From CAYVQU01 sp964453155 (GTDB lineage: Bacteria; Chloroflexota; Anaerolineae; Anaerolineales; UBA11858): a DNA stretch of 64,000 nt. Positions 49,166 through 58,623 of this stretch are shown here, one piece after another. Within the stretch, counting starts at the first letter, position 1. Every line of letters starts with the position of its first letter. The notes under the pieces were generated by a model, which ran no database searches, had not been told where the DNA came from, and saw only the letters and a list, made by a program, of their open reading frames with translations. The position numbers were made by a program, and so were the translations under genes. Location: positions 1-64,000 of the forward strand of contig CAYVQU010000006.1 of the NCBI GenBank assembly GCA_964453155.1, given 5' to 3'.

Positions 49166-51647
49166 AATCGTTTTCATCTCCGAGAACATCAATTGGCAGG
49201 GTAGCCATAATCGTGGTGCCATCACCCGGGGATGATCCGATTTCAAATTGGCCACCCAACCAAGTAACCCGCTCACGCATTCCTATAATGCCCCCCGCAG
49301 TCGTACTCTGGAGTACGGCTTCATGATCAAATCCTACGCCGCGATCCTCGATTTGAATATGGGTTTGTCGATCAGCCACCCAGAGCTGCACCGCCACTTG
49401 ATCTACTTTGGCATGGCGAGCAACATTTGTGAGGGCTTCTTGAACAATCCGGTAGGCTGCAATTTCAACTGCAGGAGAAAAGCGTTGATTCAAATTACGA
49501 TGATCAAAATCAACCTGGATTTTCATGCGTTCCGCATACCGCTGGAAATGCCAGTTCAAGGTTGGTAATAACCCTAAATCGTCCAGTAATGTGGGTCTCA
49601 AATCCAGAGAAAGTTCATGCACCTTATCCAGCAATTCGATTGCGATTTCTTGGGCATTCCGAATAGATTGGGCCAGCAATGAAGGCTGATTCAAACCAGT
49701 ATCCAAAAGCAAGTTGAGACCGGTGAGTTCTTGTCCAATTTCATCATGAAGTTCATGCGCAATGCGCCGTCTTTCGATCTCCTGGATCTCACCAATCCGC
49801 TGAGATAGTGCTTGGGCGCGTACCCGCATATCGTGTTCGGCTTTCTCGGCCCGTTTTCTTTGGGTAATTTCGGTAGCAATCCCCTCTACAATCAAGCTCT
49901 GATCTTCAGTACGGATTCCAAAAGAACGATCTCGGAACCAAAGCCATTTTCCTTGGGCATTCTTGATACGGTACTCGATATCAAAATTTTCTCTATTCGC
50001 CACAAGCTCAATAACTTTGATAATTTTTTCTTGATCATCTGGATGAATACTCTGTTTCCACAACATCGGATTTTCGAGGAGATATTCGGGAGAATACCCT
50101 AAAATCGATTCGACCCCTTGGGAATAAAAAAGGCCTCCGGTTTGTAACGAAAAAGCATAAACAATATCGGGCGCACCTTCAACCAGATTACGATAACGCT
50201 CCTCACTCACTTTGAGTCGTGATTCAATCTGAATCCGATCATCAATTTCGCTCCTGAGTTTGCGATTTAATTGGTCTAGTTTTTGGGTGCGTTCAACTAC
50301 TAGCCCCTCTAGATGTTCGCGATACTGGTGTAACTCATCCTGAGTTTGTTTCAGTCTCGTAATATCTTGAACAAAGGCATAAGTCACAATTTCATCATTC
50401 AATTGCAATGTGGTAACCGTCACATCCATTGGGAATTCGGTTCCATCCCGCCGCAGCCCAGATATCCCGTATCGTGAGGGAACCTGCTCCCCACGTTCCC
50501 TGGTGAGATTATAATTGCGAACTTTTTCTCGACTTCCGGGGGGAAGGCGGTCGATTAAAGAAGTGCCTTTCATTTCATCGGGATGGTCAAAACCGAACAT
50601 CTGCGCGCAAGCCCAATTGACATACAGATAAGTCCCGTCTTTTGAAACCGCCACAGCAGTGGGCGAATCATTAAATAAAGCTCGATATCGAGCTTCGCTC
50701 TCCCTTAGGGTGATCTCAACTCGCTTACATTCCAAAATCTCGCAATTGGCAGCTTCGTAAAGTTGGGCATTGCGGATCGCGATTGCGGCATGGTTGGCAA
50801 ATAAACTCAACAGCTCAGCATTTTCAGGGGTGAATTTTCTCGGCGGATCCGCAAAAACATCCAAGACACCCAAAAAATCGGACCCTGAACATACCGGGAC
50901 ACCGACATCCGCCCGAGAGCCTAAATATTCCACCCAGTGTGGTAAATGACCTTCCCAGTTTGAATAATCAGAAATGATTAAAGGTTCGCCCGTTTCCCAT
51001 ATCTGACCACTGAAACCTTCACCGCGCTGAATATAAGTATTTTGCGGTACTGAGGCGATACCCGCATAAATCGAATATTGGAGGCAATCCAGATCTGGCT
51101 GATAAAGGGCGATACCGCCCGCGGTCCCAGCCAGCAATTCAACTGCTTTTGAAACAATCGACTGTAATAGTTTCTCTAGATCAAGCTCTGCCGCGATTTC
51201 TAAATTGATTGCCTGCAGTGCTGCTAATTTGGCAGTCTCCCGGGTTAAGGACTCTTCCGCGTTTTTTACCCGCAGTCCCGCCTGCACTCTGGCCTGTAAC
51301 TCACGATTAGATACTGGCCGGGCGATGTAATCATCAGCCCCGGCTTCCAAACCGGCTGCCCGTTGCTCAGAAGTGATCTCTGCACCCGAATACAAAATGA
51401 CGTAAATATCTTCCAATTCGAGATCCGACTTGATTTGCTTACAAACCTCAATCCCATGGCGATCCGGCAAGATGATGTCAAGGAGCACCAAATCAACCGG
51501 GATCGTCCGGGCTAACTCGATCGCTTCGGTTCCAGTTTCAGCACCGATACAGGTATAGCCGCCGCGGCCTAAGGTCTGCAAGGTCGCGGTGAGATTCTCG
51601 CGAGTATCATCGACTACTAGAATCTGAGGGTGATCAGGCGAGGTCAT
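49155..51647 (-). CDS. Multisensor hybrid histidine kinase (receiver-GAF-PAS-PAS-HisKA_3)
   Basis: The 830-residue soluble kinase has an N-terminal receiver (L-V-L-L-D-I-I-L-P), a GAF domain (about 150-300), two PAS domains (about 320-435 and 495-615), and a NarX-type kinase core (H in R-R-I-A-H-E-L-H-D-E-I-G-Q) with a short ATPase domain (D-R-G-V-G-F, G-G-I-I-G-M-R-E-R). There is no membrane helix, so signals are internal, such as redox state. Start ATG 51645-51647 follows AAAGGGAT. It overlaps the FmdE-like gene by 14 bp and the regulator gene by 11 bp. Confidence 0.92.
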   Translation of the reverse strand: MTSPDHPQILVVDDTRENLTATLQTLGRGGYTCIGAETGTEAIELARTIPVDLVLLDIILPDRHGIEVCKQIKSDLELEDIYVILYSGAEITSEQRAAGLEAGADDYIARPVSNRELQARVQAGLRVKNAEESLTRETAKLAALQAINLEIAAELDLEKLLQSIVSKAVELLAGTAGGIALYQPDLDCLQYSIYAGIASVPQNTYIQRGEGFSGQIWETGEPLIISDYSNWEGHLPHWVEYLGSRADVGVPVCSGSDFLGVLDVFADPPRKFTPENAELLSLFANHAAIAIRNAQLYEAANCEILECKRVEITLRESEARYRALFNDSPTAVAVSKDGTYLYVNWACAQMFGFDHPDEMKGTSLIDRLPPGSREKVRNYNLTRERGEQVPSRYGISGLRRDGTEFPMDVTVTTLQLNDEIVTYAFVQDITRLKQTQDELHQYREHLEGLVVERTQKLDQLNRKLRSEIDDRIQIESRLKVSEERYRNLVEGAPDIVYAFSLQTGGLFYSQGVESILGYSPEYLLENPMLWKQSIHPDDQEKIIKVIELVANRENFDIEYRIKNAQGKWLWFRDRSFGIRTEDQSLIVEGIATEITQRKRAEKAEHDMRVRAQALSQRIGEIQEIERRRIAHELHDEIGQELTGLNLLLDTGLNQPSLLAQSIRNAQEIAIELLDKVHELSLDLRPTLLDDLGLLPTLNWHFQRYAERMKIQVDFDHRNLNQRFSPAVEIAAYRIVQEALTNVARHAKVDQVAVQLWVADRQTHIQIEDRGVGFDHEAVLQSTTAGGIIGMRERVTWLGGQFEIGSSPGDGTTIMATLPIDVLGDENDYER

Positions 51648-52257
51648 AATATCCCTTTCCGCCGCAGGTCTGGCATAAAACCTGTTCATTGATATGGATT
51701 TCACGTTCGTTCATAATTTCTTCTTTACAAGTCTCACAGATCACCCGCCGACCAGCGACGCTAATTATTTCATTCATAGATGATTTCAAGCAAATGGGTT
51801 GTACCGCGAGCAATTCGGAAACCGGCATGACCTGATAACCTTCTAATTGAGCCTGGTATCTGGTATTCGAATGCCAGGCATACGCCCAGGCTCGAGTGCG
51901 GACATCGGGTTTAGGAGCCAGCCGCAGCGCTTGATGGGTATCGGTATTCACAAATGTGGCCGCCACTTTGCCAAAATCGACGATGCGCAGTGTTCGGTGG
52001 CCGATGGTACAACCAGTCGCCACTTCCACCGCGTCCGCGAAACAACCATCGGTTTCAACGATGACCATCAGGTGTCTCTCAAGATCAGAACCTGACAGGT
52101 TCAACAAAGCCAGGCCATACAACCCCATCCGCACCCCCAAAACCTGCCGCGGGCAAAGTTTAGTATGCCGAACAGCGGACCGGGCCAATAAGGTTGATAA
52201 GTTTGCCTCATCAGTCAAATCATTTTTTATGCTGAAATCTGATTGTAAAACAGTCAT
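51634..52257 (-). CDS. FmdE/FwdE-like protein with C-terminal zinc-ribbon
   Basis: The 207-residue protein has the FmdE domain (P-R-Q-V-L-G-V-R-M-G-L, then E-T-D-G-C-F-A-D-A-V-E-V-A-T-G-C-T-I-G-H-R-T-L) and a C-terminal zinc-ribbon-like segment C-E-T-C-K...C-Q-T-C-G. FmdE-like proteins often accompany molybdenum or tungsten enzymes and may assist cofactor or metal handling. The ATG 52255-52257 has GGAGG; a TTG four codons upstream is less likely. It lies between dmsC-like and the kinase in one minus-strand run. Confidence 0.88.
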   Translation of the reverse strand: MTVLQSDFSIKNDLTDEANLSTLLARSAVRHTKLCPRQVLGVRMGLYGLALLNLSGSDLERHLMVIVETDGCFADAVEVATGCTIGHRTLRIVDFGKVAATFVNTDTHQALRLAPKPDVRTRAWAYAWHSNTRYQAQLEGYQVMPVSELLAVQPICLKSSMNEIISVAGRRVICETCKEEIMNEREIHINEQVLCQTCGGKGYYDLA

Positions 52258-52327
52258 TGCAGCCTCCAATTTTTCCGGATACTACGGTCCCCCAAATCCA
52301 GTTTCCGGGAAAATGGCTCAAATAAAT

Positions 52328-53239
52328 TTAGAATCCTTCCCGCCGATAAAATCCATAAAAAAGATACCGACCTAACACTTCCGAAACTACAATCAACCCA
52401 AACCCCAAAATAATAATGAGCAAACTTAACTCCAAACCCAACGACCCGATCAAAATGCCGGCGCCACTCCATAACGTCAAAAATCGCCCCGCCAGTATTG
52501 GGCGTAAACCTGTCCACACTAATCGACTGCTTTCAGCCGCAATACCACGCTGACCTTTCAAGCTCAGGATTGTTATGAGATAGATTCCCGTTTGGATCCC
52601 TGCCAATATAATGATCAGCATTATCGAAACCTGAAATACATCTGGTGGCATCATATTCACTGCATAAATTTCATCCCAAAATATCGACCCCGTCTGAATT
52701 CCAGTCGTCAGTACTAGGCCTAACAAAAATGTGGTGGTAAAGAAAGTGCCTGGCGTACCCCAATTGTTCCAGGCTGGAACCGTGCGGAGCATATATAATT
52801 TCGAGATGACCGCGACCAAACCTAAACCGCTGGTCATACCTAAAAGGATCAAGACCCCATCGAAGATGGAGAATTCAGCGCCATAAAATTGACGCAATAG
52901 CAAGCAAAAATTCACGATTCCAAAAAATCCCCCGAACAAGGCTTCGCGGCTTAACCAGGATGTCCGAACATTGGTAAATGAAAACCGAGCATTTAGCGGA
53001 CGCCCTAAGTGCATTCCGGCAGACCCGGTTCCTAAAACCAAACAAGTCAGTGCAATCGTAAAAAAAACCTGGAGATAACCTGGCCCAGCAAAAGAGTACC
53101 AACCTGGAAACAACAAAATTGCCAATCCCCCACTGACAAAAATCCCCACCGACATCTGGGTCAAAATCGTAAAGAACACCAACTGCCACTCATGACGGAT
53201 GCGCCCATTAGGATGGTTGGTGCCACCGCGTGCAACCAT
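52328..53239 (-). CDS. dmsC: DmsC-type membrane anchor subunit
   Basis: The 303-residue protein has eight predicted helices and matches DmsC anchors of DMSO-reductase-family enzymes, with H-E-W-x-L-V-x-F-T near the N-terminus and H-x-x-x-P near G-M-H-L-G-R-P. It exchanges electrons with quinol. GAGGAAA precedes the ATG. It starts one base after the dmsB stop. Confidence 0.92.
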   Translation of the reverse strand: MVARGGTNHPNGRIRHEWQLVFFTILTQMSVGIFVSGGLAILLFPGWYSFAGPGYLQVFFTIALTCLVLGTGSAGMHLGRPLNARFSFTNVRTSWLSREALFGGFFGIVNFCLLLRQFYGAEFSIFDGVLILLGMTSGLGLVAVISKLYMLRTVPAWNNWGTPGTFFTTTFLLGLVLTTGIQTGSIFWDEIYAVNMMPPDVFQVSIMLIIILAGIQTGIYLITILSLKGQRGIAAESSRLVWTGLRPILAGRFLTLWSGAGILIGSLGLELSLLIIILGFGLIVVSEVLGRYLFYGFYRREGF

Positions 53240-53240
53240 C

Positions 53241-53861
53241 TTAAATTTCCTCCCAATTACCAATTCTACCGGTGGCTTCTGAGCCACAAACCGCATCAGG
53301 ATGGGGAGTCACCACCAAGGCAGGGTGGGTGAGATTTGAGTCCGGTAATGGATAGATATCTTTACCAGAACCATATTTGGCCCGAAGTTCATCGATATCG
53401 CCAAAGTGTAGCACCCGCATCTGGCAGGCGGATACACACGCAGGTGATTTTCCTGCACGAAGGAAATCCACACAAAAATCACATTTTGTCATCACCCCCT
53501 GGGTAGAATTAAATTGGGGGGCTTTATATGGGCAGGCCATCGCACAATATTTACACCCCATGCAGCGCTCAGAATCGATCAATACGATACCGTCGTCTTT
53601 TTGGGTGATCGCGTGGTTGGGGCATACTTCGGCACAAATGGGAACCTGACAATGATTACAAGCGACCGATATAAAATAGGCAAACGCAGTCGTCAGCCAG
53701 GCGGCATTGCGGGGTAACCAATCACCGCCCTGCGACTCCACCACTCGCCGCCACAAAACCCCCACCGGTAAGTTGTTTTTATCCTTACAGGCAATCTGAC
53801 AGGCTTTGCAACCCGTGCAAGAAGCTGTATCAATGTAGAAACCGTAACGGATGTAACTCAT
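53241..53861 (-). CDS. dmsB: DmsB-type four-cluster ferredoxin subunit
   Basis: The 206-residue protein has four cysteine clusters in DmsB order: C-T-G-C-K-A-C-Q-I-A-C, C-N-H-C...C-A-E-V-C-P, C-M-G-C-K-Y-C-A-M-A-C-P and C-D-F-C...C-V-S-A-C. It carries electrons between anchor and catalytic subunits. ATG 53859-53861 is chosen because the cluster I region follows at once; a 29-codon extension upstream is part of a repeat. Confidence 0.94.
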   Translation of the reverse strand: MSYIRYGFYIDTASCTGCKACQIACKDKNNLPVGVLWRRVVESQGGDWLPRNAAWLTTAFAYFISVACNHCQVPICAEVCPNHAITQKDDGIVLIDSERCMGCKYCAMACPYKAPQFNSTQGVMTKCDFCVDFLRAGKSPACVSACQMRVLHFGDIDELRAKYGSGKDIYPLPDSNLTHPALVVTPHPDAVCGSEATGRIGNWEEI

Positions 53862-53896
53862 AATAAGTGGAAAATGGTTAAAAATATTTCTGATAG

Positions 53897-53961
53897 AGAC
53901 CCCAGGGGTTTTACAACGTTCAGGTCCATCTGCTTGCGACCTTTGCAAACCCCTGGGGTCT
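53897..53961. repeat. AGACCCC inverted repeat, copy 2
   Basis: AGACCCCAGGGGTTT (53897-53911) and AAACCCCTGGGGTCT (53947-53961) are exact complements around 35 bp. It sits between dmsB and dmsA, so it could act as a hairpin within the operon. The arms are identical to those at 47721-47818. Confidence 0.85.
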
Positions 53962-53964
53962 GGC

Positions 53965-56331
53965 CTAAACGTTCATTCCTGATCTTCTATTCCAAAACTT
54001 TTTTTGTTTGACCTTCTTGACCTGCACCATGATGGTGTGCTGAGCATTGCCGTGAGCTAAAGGGGTCAGCCTTTCGGAGGTGAGAATATTGATGGCACCG
54101 CGACGATCAATTCCGGCTTGATCTGGGGTCCACCAGGCTCCGGTGGGAATGTTTACCACTCCCGGCAAAATGCGGACGGTTACCCGGCAGGGGATGACCA
54201 TTTCGCCCCGCCCATTGAACACCCGCACCCAGTCGCCATCAATAATTCCCCGTGCTGCGGCATCCCGCGCGTTGATAAAAACCCGGTGCGGAAAACATTC
54301 TTCTAACCAATCGTTGTTTTCGTGGGTGGAATGGACCCGATGCAAGGTGTGTGAGCCGATTGCCTGTAACGGATACGCTGCGGCTTCTGGCCCGAAAGGA
54401 CTCTCCCACTCCTGAATATACTTGGGAATGGGGGGAATTTCGGCCGGATTGCCCTTTTCATACAATTCCTGAGAAAAGATTTCTATTTTCCCTGAGGGGG
54501 TATTGAGCGGAAACTTAACTGGATCGCGGCGAAAATCGGCGAAAGCGACGGCCGGTTGATCGACTGGCTGAACATAGGCCCCTATATTACTGGCCTCAAA
54601 CTCATCAACCAAGGGGACGTCTTTGAAACGAGTTTCCCGGTATTGCTCCAATAGGCGGTTGACCCAACCGCGTTCATCCAAATTCTCTGTAAATTGCTCA
54701 CCAACGCCCAATTTCTCGGCAAAAGCGGTACAAATTTGAAAATCGCTTTGAGATTCACCTAAAGGCTCCACCAATTTGGGCATCAACAAAATCTCTTCGC
54801 CATATTTCCAGCCATCCTGCAAACCATAGGTTTCAAAGGCCGTACAGGCGGGCAAGATCAGATCGGCAAAGCGAGCTGTTGGGGTTAGAAATTGATCCTG
54901 GACGATTAAAAATTCGATCAGAGATTCATCCGTTAGGATTTGGGCCGACCGGTTGATATTCATATGCTGGTTGATTAAGCAGTTGGTCGCCACCGCGTAG
55001 ATTAATTTGACGTTGGTGTCGAGTTGATCTGCCCCCACCAGGCCCTCTGCCGCCCCTAGTTCAGTCCCCCTTAAAACCGCTTGATCCCAGCTTGCGACGG
55101 GAATCTGCACCCCGGCAGGATTCTCTCCTACGGGGAAAGTGCTCCATCGCGAACCCCCATCCGGTGCTTGCAGCGCGATTCCGCTGGCCCAGCCACCCGA
55201 AATCCCCACATTGCCCGAAATCGCGGCCAACACACACCCGGCCCGGACGACTTGTTCCCCATATGCCCGGCGCTGCATCCCATAGCCCTGATAGAGCATC
55301 GCCGGCTTGATTTGGGCATATTCACGGGCGATTTGGGTGATCTTTTCCCAGGGAACCCCGGTAATGGTCTCAGCCCATCCTGGGGTTTTGGGGAGGCCGT
55401 CCCGCCGTCCGAGGAGATAATCTTCATAGGTCTCTGCCCCTGGTTCACCAGGGGAACCCGCCAATCCGGGGGGCATTTGGTCAGCATCGAAACCCTGGCA
55501 ATGGGTCCGAATAAAATCGGCCGCGTGCAGATTTTCGGTCACCATAACATAAGCCATCGCCGTCATCATAGCTGTGTCGGTTCCCGGTCGAATAGGGATC
55601 CATTCATCAGCCAAACCAATCGCCGAAAGCGTTTTGCGGGGGTCGATACAGATTACTTTGGCCCCTTGCTGACGGGCTTTTTTGATGAAATAGGCGCTAT
55701 TGGTGCCATCGATCATTTCAGCCGGATTCCAACCCCACATCAGGATGTACCGGCTGTTGACCCAATCCTGGCGTTGATTCCCCGTGATCTTGGTACCGTA
55801 CACCGTCGGAGTGGCTACATTAATGCACGCCCAACTATAACTATTGTACGTATCCAAATGGCCACCGATGCAATTAAACAACCGCCGAGCCAAATGGGAC
55901 CCATTAGTATTGCTGTAAGCGCCGGTTCCATAGGGAACCAGCAGGGCTTGATTGCCATAGGTTGTGATTACGCGCTGGATCTCAGCCGCAGCTAAATTCA
56001 AAGCGTCATCCCAGGAGATGGACTCAAATTGGGCAGCACCCCGCGGACCAACCCGCTTGAGAGGGTGCGTCAGGCGATCAGGATGATATTGACGGCGAAG
56101 ATAGGCTTTCCCCCGCGCACAGGCCAGCAGACGAGGGTTATCGATCTCATCATACTCGCGGTCATCTGAATCTAAGCGAACAATTTTGCCATCCTGAATG
56201 TGGGCCACCAACAAGCAGCGCCCGCCACAATTATGCGCCGGGCAACTCGTACGAACGAGTTTGGTTCCATTATTTTCTTGAGCGGGGGCCGGGGTTGTTC
56301 CCCGGTTGAACCAACGGGATAGCACAGACAT
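53965..56331 (-). CDS. dmsA: DmsA-like molybdopterin oxidoreductase catalytic subunit
   Basis: The 788-residue enzyme has the [4Fe-4S] motif Cys30/35/39/71, bis-MGD binding domains and, by position, Ser166 as probable Mo ligand (T-Y-N-S-Y-S-W-A). This places it in the DMSO/TMAO/biotin-sulfoxide-type clade. There is no twin-arginine signal or hydrophobic leader in the first 30 residues, so the complex would face the cytoplasm, unlike E. coli DmsA. It leads a dmsABC-like operon with FmdE and a two-component system. The electron acceptor is unknown. Confidence 0.9.
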   Translation of the reverse strand: MSVLSRWFNRGTTPAPAQENNGTKLVRTSCPAHNCGGRCLLVAHIQDGKIVRLDSDDREYDEIDNPRLLACARGKAYLRRQYHPDRLTHPLKRVGPRGAAQFESISWDDALNLAAAEIQRVITTYGNQALLVPYGTGAYSNTNGSHLARRLFNCIGGHLDTYNSYSWACINVATPTVYGTKITGNQRQDWVNSRYILMWGWNPAEMIDGTNSAYFIKKARQQGAKVICIDPRKTLSAIGLADEWIPIRPGTDTAMMTAMAYVMVTENLHAADFIRTHCQGFDADQMPPGLAGSPGEPGAETYEDYLLGRRDGLPKTPGWAETITGVPWEKITQIAREYAQIKPAMLYQGYGMQRRAYGEQVVRAGCVLAAISGNVGISGGWASGIALQAPDGGSRWSTFPVGENPAGVQIPVASWDQAVLRGTELGAAEGLVGADQLDTNVKLIYAVATNCLINQHMNINRSAQILTDESLIEFLIVQDQFLTPTARFADLILPACTAFETYGLQDGWKYGEEILLMPKLVEPLGESQSDFQICTAFAEKLGVGEQFTENLDERGWVNRLLEQYRETRFKDVPLVDEFEASNIGAYVQPVDQPAVAFADFRRDPVKFPLNTPSGKIEIFSQELYEKGNPAEIPPIPKYIQEWESPFGPEAAAYPLQAIGSHTLHRVHSTHENNDWLEECFPHRVFINARDAAARGIIDGDWVRVFNGRGEMVIPCRVTVRILPGVVNIPTGAWWTPDQAGIDRRGAINILTSERLTPLAHGNAQHTIMVQVKKVKQKKFWNRRSGMNV

Positions 56332-56394
56332 AAATCACCAGTAAAAAAAGATGATTAAGTTTACCAATGCCATGTCTATTTTGATAGGTGCCAG

Positions 56395-56424
56395 TTATCA
56401 TCTTTGACTACTCAGGAGTATAAT
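56395..56424 (+). promoter_or_regulatory. Possible promoter of the MFS gene
   Basis: TATAAT at 56419-56424 is preceded 18 bp upstream by TTATCA (56395-56400). The -35 match is weak. It lies in the 143-bp divergent region between dmsA and the MFS gene. Confidence 0.4.
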
Positions 56425-56474
56425 ATTGCCGCTGGGCAGGTAAGGATGCAAACTCTCCACTAAGGAATTAAAGC

Positions 56475-57662
56475 ATGGCAACCAAAACACTCTCATCGAA
56501 AACGGTAAAAATCATCACCATCGGCGCGTTTTTGGCCTTCTTCTTGTTCGGCTTTTCCGACAATTTAAAGGGTGCGACCCTGCCCGTTTTATTGGATGAT
56601 TTAAATTTTAGTTACGCTTCTGGGGGAACGGTACTCCTGGCTTCTTATCTCGGATTTCTGATCGCAACGTTAATCACAGGACCGTTATCGGACCTTATTG
56701 GGAAAAAAGCCATAATTTTTCTGGCGTGTGTCAGTCTGCTGGTGGGGATGTGGGGCTACAGCAGCGCGAATCTTTTCTGGACGCTGTCAGCGGCCATGCT
56801 CATCATTGGTTTAGGGCTCGGGTCACTAGAAGTTGGGTCCAATATCATAATTGTCGATATCCACAAAGACGATAAAGGCCGTTACCTCAATTTATTGGCA
56901 TTTTTCCACGGAGTGGGGTCAATGATCGCACCCTTGTATGCTGGGCAGATGTTGATTGCAGCCTTCACCTGGCGACAGGTGTATCAATTCAGCCTGGCAT
57001 TGGTCGCGATTGTATTCGTGTATTTTCTAGTGGTTAAATACCCACGTTCAGCCGATTCGACCAGTAACAAGCTCGATTTCAAACAATTAGGGAAGTCGGC
57101 TTTCTCTAGAGAAATGATCTTGTTTTATATCGGTATCACGCTGTATGTTGCGGCCGAAATTGGGATTGGGGCCTGGTTGGTGGAATTTTTGCAAAACACC
57201 AAAGCACAATCGGTCAGTCTCAGCACCACCTATTTGGCGATTTTCTTTGGAACCATCACTGTGGGCCGGTTTATTGGCAGCTTCTTAGTTTCCCGAGTGG
57301 GTTATCTCAAAAGTGTGCTGTTTACCGGTCTAGCTGCGCTGGTCTTCGTTGGGATTGGGACTTTCACTTCCGTAGGGTTAGCCGTTTTCATCCCCCTGGC
57401 CGGGTTGTTCTTCTCGATTATTTTCCCGACCCTGACCGCGGCGGTTTCTGATCGGCATCAGGAAAATGTCGGCACAATTTTGGGGTTATTATTCACTTTT
57501 GCCGGAATTGGAGGGATGTTGGGACCCTGGGCCGTCGGGGTCTTCTCCGACTGGATGGGGATGAGCCTGGGATTTGGGGTGATCCTACTCTTCTTGGTGG
57601 GAATGAATATTGTCTTTGGGCTGCTACTCACTCAACCGAACCAGTCTCAGACCACACCGTAA
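56475..57662 (+). CDS. Major facilitator superfamily transporter
   Basis: The 395-residue protein has twelve hydrophobic helices with the MFS motif A-like loop G-P-L-S-D-L-I-G-K-K between helices two and three, and a repeat after the central loop (about 190-215). The overall pattern resembles fucose-permease-like sugar transporters. AAGGA precedes the ATG. It is divergent from dmsA and overlaps the GGDEF gene tail-to-tail by 35 bp. The substrate is unknown. Confidence 0.9.
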   Translation: MATKTLSSKTVKIITIGAFLAFFLFGFSDNLKGATLPVLLDDLNFSYASGGTVLLASYLGFLIATLITGPLSDLIGKKAIIFLACVSLLVGMWGYSSANLFWTLSAAMLIIGLGLGSLEVGSNIIIVDIHKDDKGRYLNLLAFFHGVGSMIAPLYAGQMLIAAFTWRQVYQFSLALVAIVFVYFLVVKYPRSADSTSNKLDFKQLGKSAFSREMILFYIGITLYVAAEIGIGAWLVEFLQNTKAQSVSLSTTYLAIFFGTITVGRFIGSFLVSRVGYLKSVLFTGLAALVFVGIGTFTSVGLAVFIPLAGLFFSIIFPTLTAAVSDRHQENVGTILGLLFTFAGIGGMLGPWAVGVFSDWMGMSLGFGVILLFLVGMNIVFGLLLTQPNQSQTTP

Positions 57663-58620
57663 CCCGATTCCGACCTTGTTGTTTGGATTGGTACAAGGCT
57701 TCATCTGCTCTTTGGATCAGGGTTTTTAAGGCCAATTCGCTTTTACCTTGCCAACTCATTACCCCCAGACTAATCGTTATAGAAACATAGGGAGTTGTCT
57801 TCAGAAATTGGCTTTGGATTTGACTTTGCGCGACCAAAACCCGCAATCGCTCTGCAGCAACCACAGCCGCTTGTTGATCAGTTTCGGGCATCAAGACCAC
57901 AAACTCTTCTCCCCCATACCGGGCTAAAATATCGAAATTCCGCAAGTTGACCTGACAGGTTTTTGCTAGGGATACCAATACTTGATCCCCTACTAAATGA
58001 CCGTAAGTATCGTTGACTTTCTTGAAGTGGTCGATGTCAAACAGAAGTATGGCCAGCGGCTGGTTATAACGCCGAGCGCGGTTCATTTCTTTTTCGGCCA
58101 GTTCAAAAAAACTCCGCCGATTTTTGATCCGGGTCAGGGGATCGGTGGTGGCAATTTGCTCCAAGGCCTGCTCGTATTCTTTGCGGGTCGCGATCTCAAA
58201 ACTTAACTCAGCATTTTGGCGAGCTAACGTCTGGACCAATTTGCGGATCGCTAATTGAGTTTCAACCCGAGCTAAAACTTCTTCAATATGGAATGGCTTC
58301 AAAATATAATCGGCCCCACCGACCTCAAACGCCCGGACCTTGTCGAAAATCTGATCCAACACACTGATAAACAAGATTGGGATATCGCGGGTCGCGGGTT
58401 GGGCTTTGAGATGTTCACAAACTTCAAAACCATTTACATCTGGCAAATCAATGTCGAGCAATATCAAATCAGGACATACTGTGGTAGCTTGTTCAATCGC
58501 TACTTGCCCACAATTGGCCGCGTAGACTGCATAACCTTGTTCCGCGAGAATTTTGACGAGTAAATTCAAATTCTCGATAGCATCATCAACAACCAATATC
58601 TTGGGATTATCTACATTCAT
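57628..58620 (-). CDS. Response regulator with GGDEF diguanylate cyclase
   Basis: The 330-residue protein has a receiver (Asp56 in L-L-D-I-D-L-P) and a GGDEF domain with active-site G-G-E-E-F and an intact inhibitory site R-N-F-D five residues before it. It should make cyclic di-GMP when phosphorylated, with product inhibition. A short coiled coil links the domains (about 125-165). It begins 3 bp after the downstream neighbour's stop on the minus strand, so it may be cotranscribed with the esterase. Confidence 0.95.
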   Translation of the reverse strand: MNVDNPKILVVDDAIENLNLLVKILAEQGYAVYAANCGQVAIEQATTVCPDLILLDIDLPDVNGFEVCEHLKAQPATRDIPILFISVLDQIFDKVRAFEVGGADYILKPFHIEEVLARVETQLAIRKLVQTLARQNAELSFEIATRKEYEQALEQIATTDPLTRIKNRRSFFELAEKEMNRARRYNQPLAILLFDIDHFKKVNDTYGHLVGDQVLVSLAKTCQVNLRNFDILARYGGEEFVVLMPETDQQAAVVAAERLRVLVAQSQIQSQFLKTTPYVSITISLGVMSWQGKSELALKTLIQRADEALYQSKQQGRNRVTVWSETGSVE

Positions 58621-58623
58621 CGG

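Noticed and set aside
55081..55995. 304-codon open frame antisense to dmsA
   Set aside because: A shadow of a gene with intact motifs on the other strand.
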